From: an uncultured Collinsella sp.
Lineage (GTDB): Bacteria; Actinomycetota; Coriobacteriia; Coriobacteriales; Coriobacteriaceae
Assembly: GCA_900555355.1 (NCBI GenBank)
Contig: USKV01000073.1
Span: 1-7,138, forward strand
DNA length: 7,138 nt
Direction of reading: 5' to 3'
Both the position numbers and the translations under genes were made by a program. Position 1 is the stretch's first letter. Every line of letters begins with the position of its first letter. A model generated the notes under the pieces. It saw only the letters and a list, made by a program, of their open reading frames with translations. It was not told the DNA's origin and made no database searches. This document shows positions 5,827-7,138 of this stretch, in pieces.

Positions 5827-5890
5827 GAGAGTGGATAATCTCCCACTTTTGGCCAAGATGCAGGCCAAAAGTGGGAGAAAATCCACTCTC
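5827..5890. repeat. 64-nt near-perfect inverted repeat
   Basis: Two 28-nt arms (5827-5854 and 5863-5890) flank an 8-nt loop AAGATGCA. They pair at 26 of 28 positions, the only mismatches being two adjacent A-A pairs (5837/5880 and 5838/5879). The inner 16 bp (TCTCCCACTTTTGGCC and its complement) are perfect. The outer 10 bp are GAGAGTGGAT, the same motif as the two tandem units nearby. It lies about 50 nt after the zinc-ribbon stop codon. No U-run follows on either strand, so it is not a canonical terminator. It resembles a palindromic intergenic element of the REP/BIME or small-MITE kind that may also protect the 3' end of the upstream mRNA. Confidence 0.88.
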
Positions 5891-5939
5891 GATGGAGTCC
5901 CTCGTTTCTTGGAAGAATGCTTTGGCTGGAGCGTGCCGA

Positions 5940-7103
5940 TTACTTGAGCGTCATGCAGGAGGCAAGCGTTTTGCAGAAATCTACCTGGGACAATCCAAGG
6001 GGTCGGGTCTGGTCTGTCCCGCCCTGTGTAAAGACGATAACCCGATTGCCCGACGAGGCTACTCCAATTTCCACTTCCATTGCGTTGCCCGTGCAGCCGT
6101 GACCTCCGGATTTGTTGGGATCGTAAGCTATCAAATCGACAACAATCGGATCTGAGTCATCTCCCCTCTTAGTAAGTCTAACGTACCACCCGTCCCCCTT
6201 CGTGACCTCGTATTCATCGATCGGGAACCAGTCTGGCAAAACCATCGTATAATCATCGGTTTCGATGGTTCTTGCCTGTCTTGCCTCTTCTGCCTGGCGC
6301 TTGGCCTCTTCCTCGGCTTGTTTGTCGGCTACGGCGTCGTCACGACGTTTGGTTGCGGTCTGTGCCAGTGCGTCGGCATCAAAGGAAAAGCCTGCCTTCT
6401 TGGCGCCTGCATCTTCCTCGGCGTATTTCTTGGCGGCGGCAATCTCGTCGTCGGTCACCTCGGTTGCCTCGACCGAAGCGAGCGAAACGTTGCCGGCATC
6501 GATGCTCTTTTTGCCCTCCGCCTTCTTGCTAACCTTGACGTCGACCTTTTCGCCCGGCACGGCGTAGATGGTGCCGTCGGCTGCGATGGGCGAGGCTGCG
6601 ACCTCGGCCTTATAGCTGCCGCGACGGAGCTCGACGCCCGCTCCCGTGCTGTCAACATAGCGAACGACGTCGACCTTCTTGCCGCGCGCCTCCTTGCCGG
6701 TAATATGCAACGGCAGCCTGCTCGCGCCAGCCGATGTGTCCCACCCCTCGGCCGAGACCGTAAACCGCACGGCGTGCTTTGCGGCGAGGGCCTCTTGCTC
6801 GGTAGCCTCGCGCGCCTGCTCCGGCGCATAGACGCCAAAGTAATAACCGGCTCCGCCACCCACGGCGAGCAGAGCCACCACGACGGCAGCGATGATGAAC
6901 GGCTTCTTGGAACGTTTGGGGCTGGACGCGACCGCCTCTGCCGCCATATCGACTTGCTGCGACCCGGTAGGTGTTGCGACATCAACGGGCGAGGGGTTCG
7001 CCCCTCCCGTTTGCGCTTGATCATCTGGCACGACGGATGCGCCGCATACGGCGCAGAACTGGGCTCCGTCCTCGATTTTCGACCCGCATTTTCGGCAGAA
7101 CAT
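5940..7103 (-). CDS. Membrane-anchored zinc-ribbon protein of unknown function
   Basis: The 387-residue protein starts with a zinc ribbon, Cys3-x2-Cys6 and Cys17-x2-Cys20 (MFCRKCGSKIEDGAQFCAVC). A flexible Pro/Gly/Ala-rich linker (25-60) and a basic patch SPKRSKKP (61-68) follow, then one membrane helix (about 69-92). Positive charges before the helix predict the ribbon in the cytoplasm and the rest outside. The outer part has a probable beta-rich domain (about 110-215), a charged Ala/Glu/Lys helical stretch (218-279), and a C-terminal domain (280-387) with three cysteines (337, 377, 383). The start ATG has GGGGAG 5 nt upstream. This architecture recurs in Gram-positives, including Coriobacteriia, generally without a known role. 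It is no part of the normal spc operon. Confidence 0.9.
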   Translation of the reverse strand: MFCRKCGSKIEDGAQFCAVCGASVVPDDQAQTGGANPSPVDVATPTGSQQVDMAAEAVASSPKRSKKPFIIAAVVVALLAVGGGAGYYFGVYAPEQAREATEQEALAAKHAVRFTVSAEGWDTSAGASRLPLHITGKEARGKKVDVVRYVDSTGAGVELRRGSYKAEVAASPIAADGTIYAVPGEKVDVKVSKKAEGKKSIDAGNVSLASVEATEVTDDEIAAAKKYAEEDAGAKKAGFSFDADALAQTATKRRDDAVADKQAEEEAKRQAEEARQARTIETDDYTMVLPDWFPIDEYEVTKGDGWYVRLTKRGDDSDPIVVDLIAYDPNKSGGHGCTGNAMEVEIGVASSGNRVIVFTQGGTDQTRPLGLSQVDFCKTLASCMTLK

Positions 7104-7123
7104 TCAAGCTCCCCTCGTTCGCG

Positions 7124-7138
7124 CCCGTTCAAGACGGG
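7124..7138 (-). other. Short stem-loop at the window edge upstream of the zinc-ribbon gene
   Basis: CCCGT and ACGGG pair around a 5-nt loop, with the last base of the window in the stem, so the stem may continue outside. It lies about 20 nt upstream of the zinc-ribbon start. It may be the end of a terminator for a previous gene or part of a leader; the window does not show enough to decide. Confidence 0.35.

Larger units (their letters stand above)
5526..5939. other. Non-coding region between the zinc-ribbon gene and rplE
   Basis: No convincing gene is visible in these 414 bp on either strand. From the zinc-ribbon stop towards rplE it holds about 49 nt of plain sequence, a 64-nt inverted repeat (5827-5890), two further direct copies of the repeat unit (5776-5819), and a segment with a doubled ACAACTCC (5712-5727). 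A candidate minus-strand promoter (5663-5691) and a leader of roughly 130 nt with possible stem-loops complete it. Short open frames cross it, but they lack ribosome binding sites and translate the repeat itself (recurrent N-P-L-S), so I treat them as spurious. Confidence 0.8.

Noticed and set aside
4938..5828. A 296-codon plus-strand open frame antisense to rplE and running into the repeat region
   Set aside because: Most of it is the complement of rplE. There is no plausible ribosome binding site and no family resemblance.
5608..5886. Minus-strand 92-codon and 60-codon open frames through the intergenic repeats
   Set aside because: They start inside the inverted repeat, lack a ribosome binding site, and their recurrent N-P-L-S segments are just the repeat unit translated. 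Different frames look equally gene-like.
5827..5890. The 64-nt inverted repeat as an intrinsic terminator of the zinc-ribbon gene
   Set aside because: The stem is strong enough, but neither side is followed by a U-run; the minus strand continues ATGTGTTGTGCGTCC. I kept it as a repeat element.
5776..5890. A CRISPR array
   Set aside because: The units are directly adjacent or separated by 7 nt, with no spacers of 25-40 nt. One copy is inverted, and no cas genes are present.

Overview
This window is a ribosomal-protein segment from a fairly GC-rich genome, and every gene in it lies on the minus strand. The protein sequences fit a high-GC Gram-positive of the class Coriobacteriia, with a Collinsella-like genus as the best guess. 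Supporting points are the zinc-type S14, a compact four-cysteine adenylate kinase lid, strong AGGAGG ribosome binding sites, several GTG starts, and a zinc-ribbon/single-membrane-helix protein of a kind common in that group. The genus is inferred from memory of these families, not from a search.

Read in the direction of transcription (high to low coordinates), the window starts with a gene for a membrane-anchored zinc-ribbon protein of unknown function (7103-5940). Next is a 414-bp stretch with no convincing gene (5939-5526). It holds a 64-nt near-perfect inverted repeat, two extra direct copies of the same repeat motif, and a plausible promoter with an overlapping dyad and a structured leader.

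From 5525 to the end of the window runs most of the spc operon in its classical order: rplE (L5), rpsZ (zinc-form S14), rpsH (S8), rplF (L6), rplR (L18), rpsE (S5), rpmD (L30), rplO (L15), secY, adk, and the first 24 codons of map. The usual first genes, rplN (L14) and rplX (L24), are not next to rplE, so the operon appears to be split or interrupted between rplX and rplE.

The genes work together. Nine supply proteins of the two ribosomal subunits. secY supplies the channel through which new membrane and secreted proteins pass. adk balances adenine nucleotides, and map removes initiator methionines. The downstream half (rplR to map) is very tightly packed, with stop/start overlaps and ribosome binding sites that overlap the preceding stop codon, which implies translational coupling. 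The upstream half (rplE to rplR) has three larger gaps (79, 119 and 75 nt), each carrying clear RNA hairpins without a terminator-like U-run. These are candidate processing or translation-control elements.

The most unusual material is the block at 5526-5939: the composite repeat and the relocated or newly acquired promoter in front of rplE. I found no evidence of a new defence or catalytic system here.
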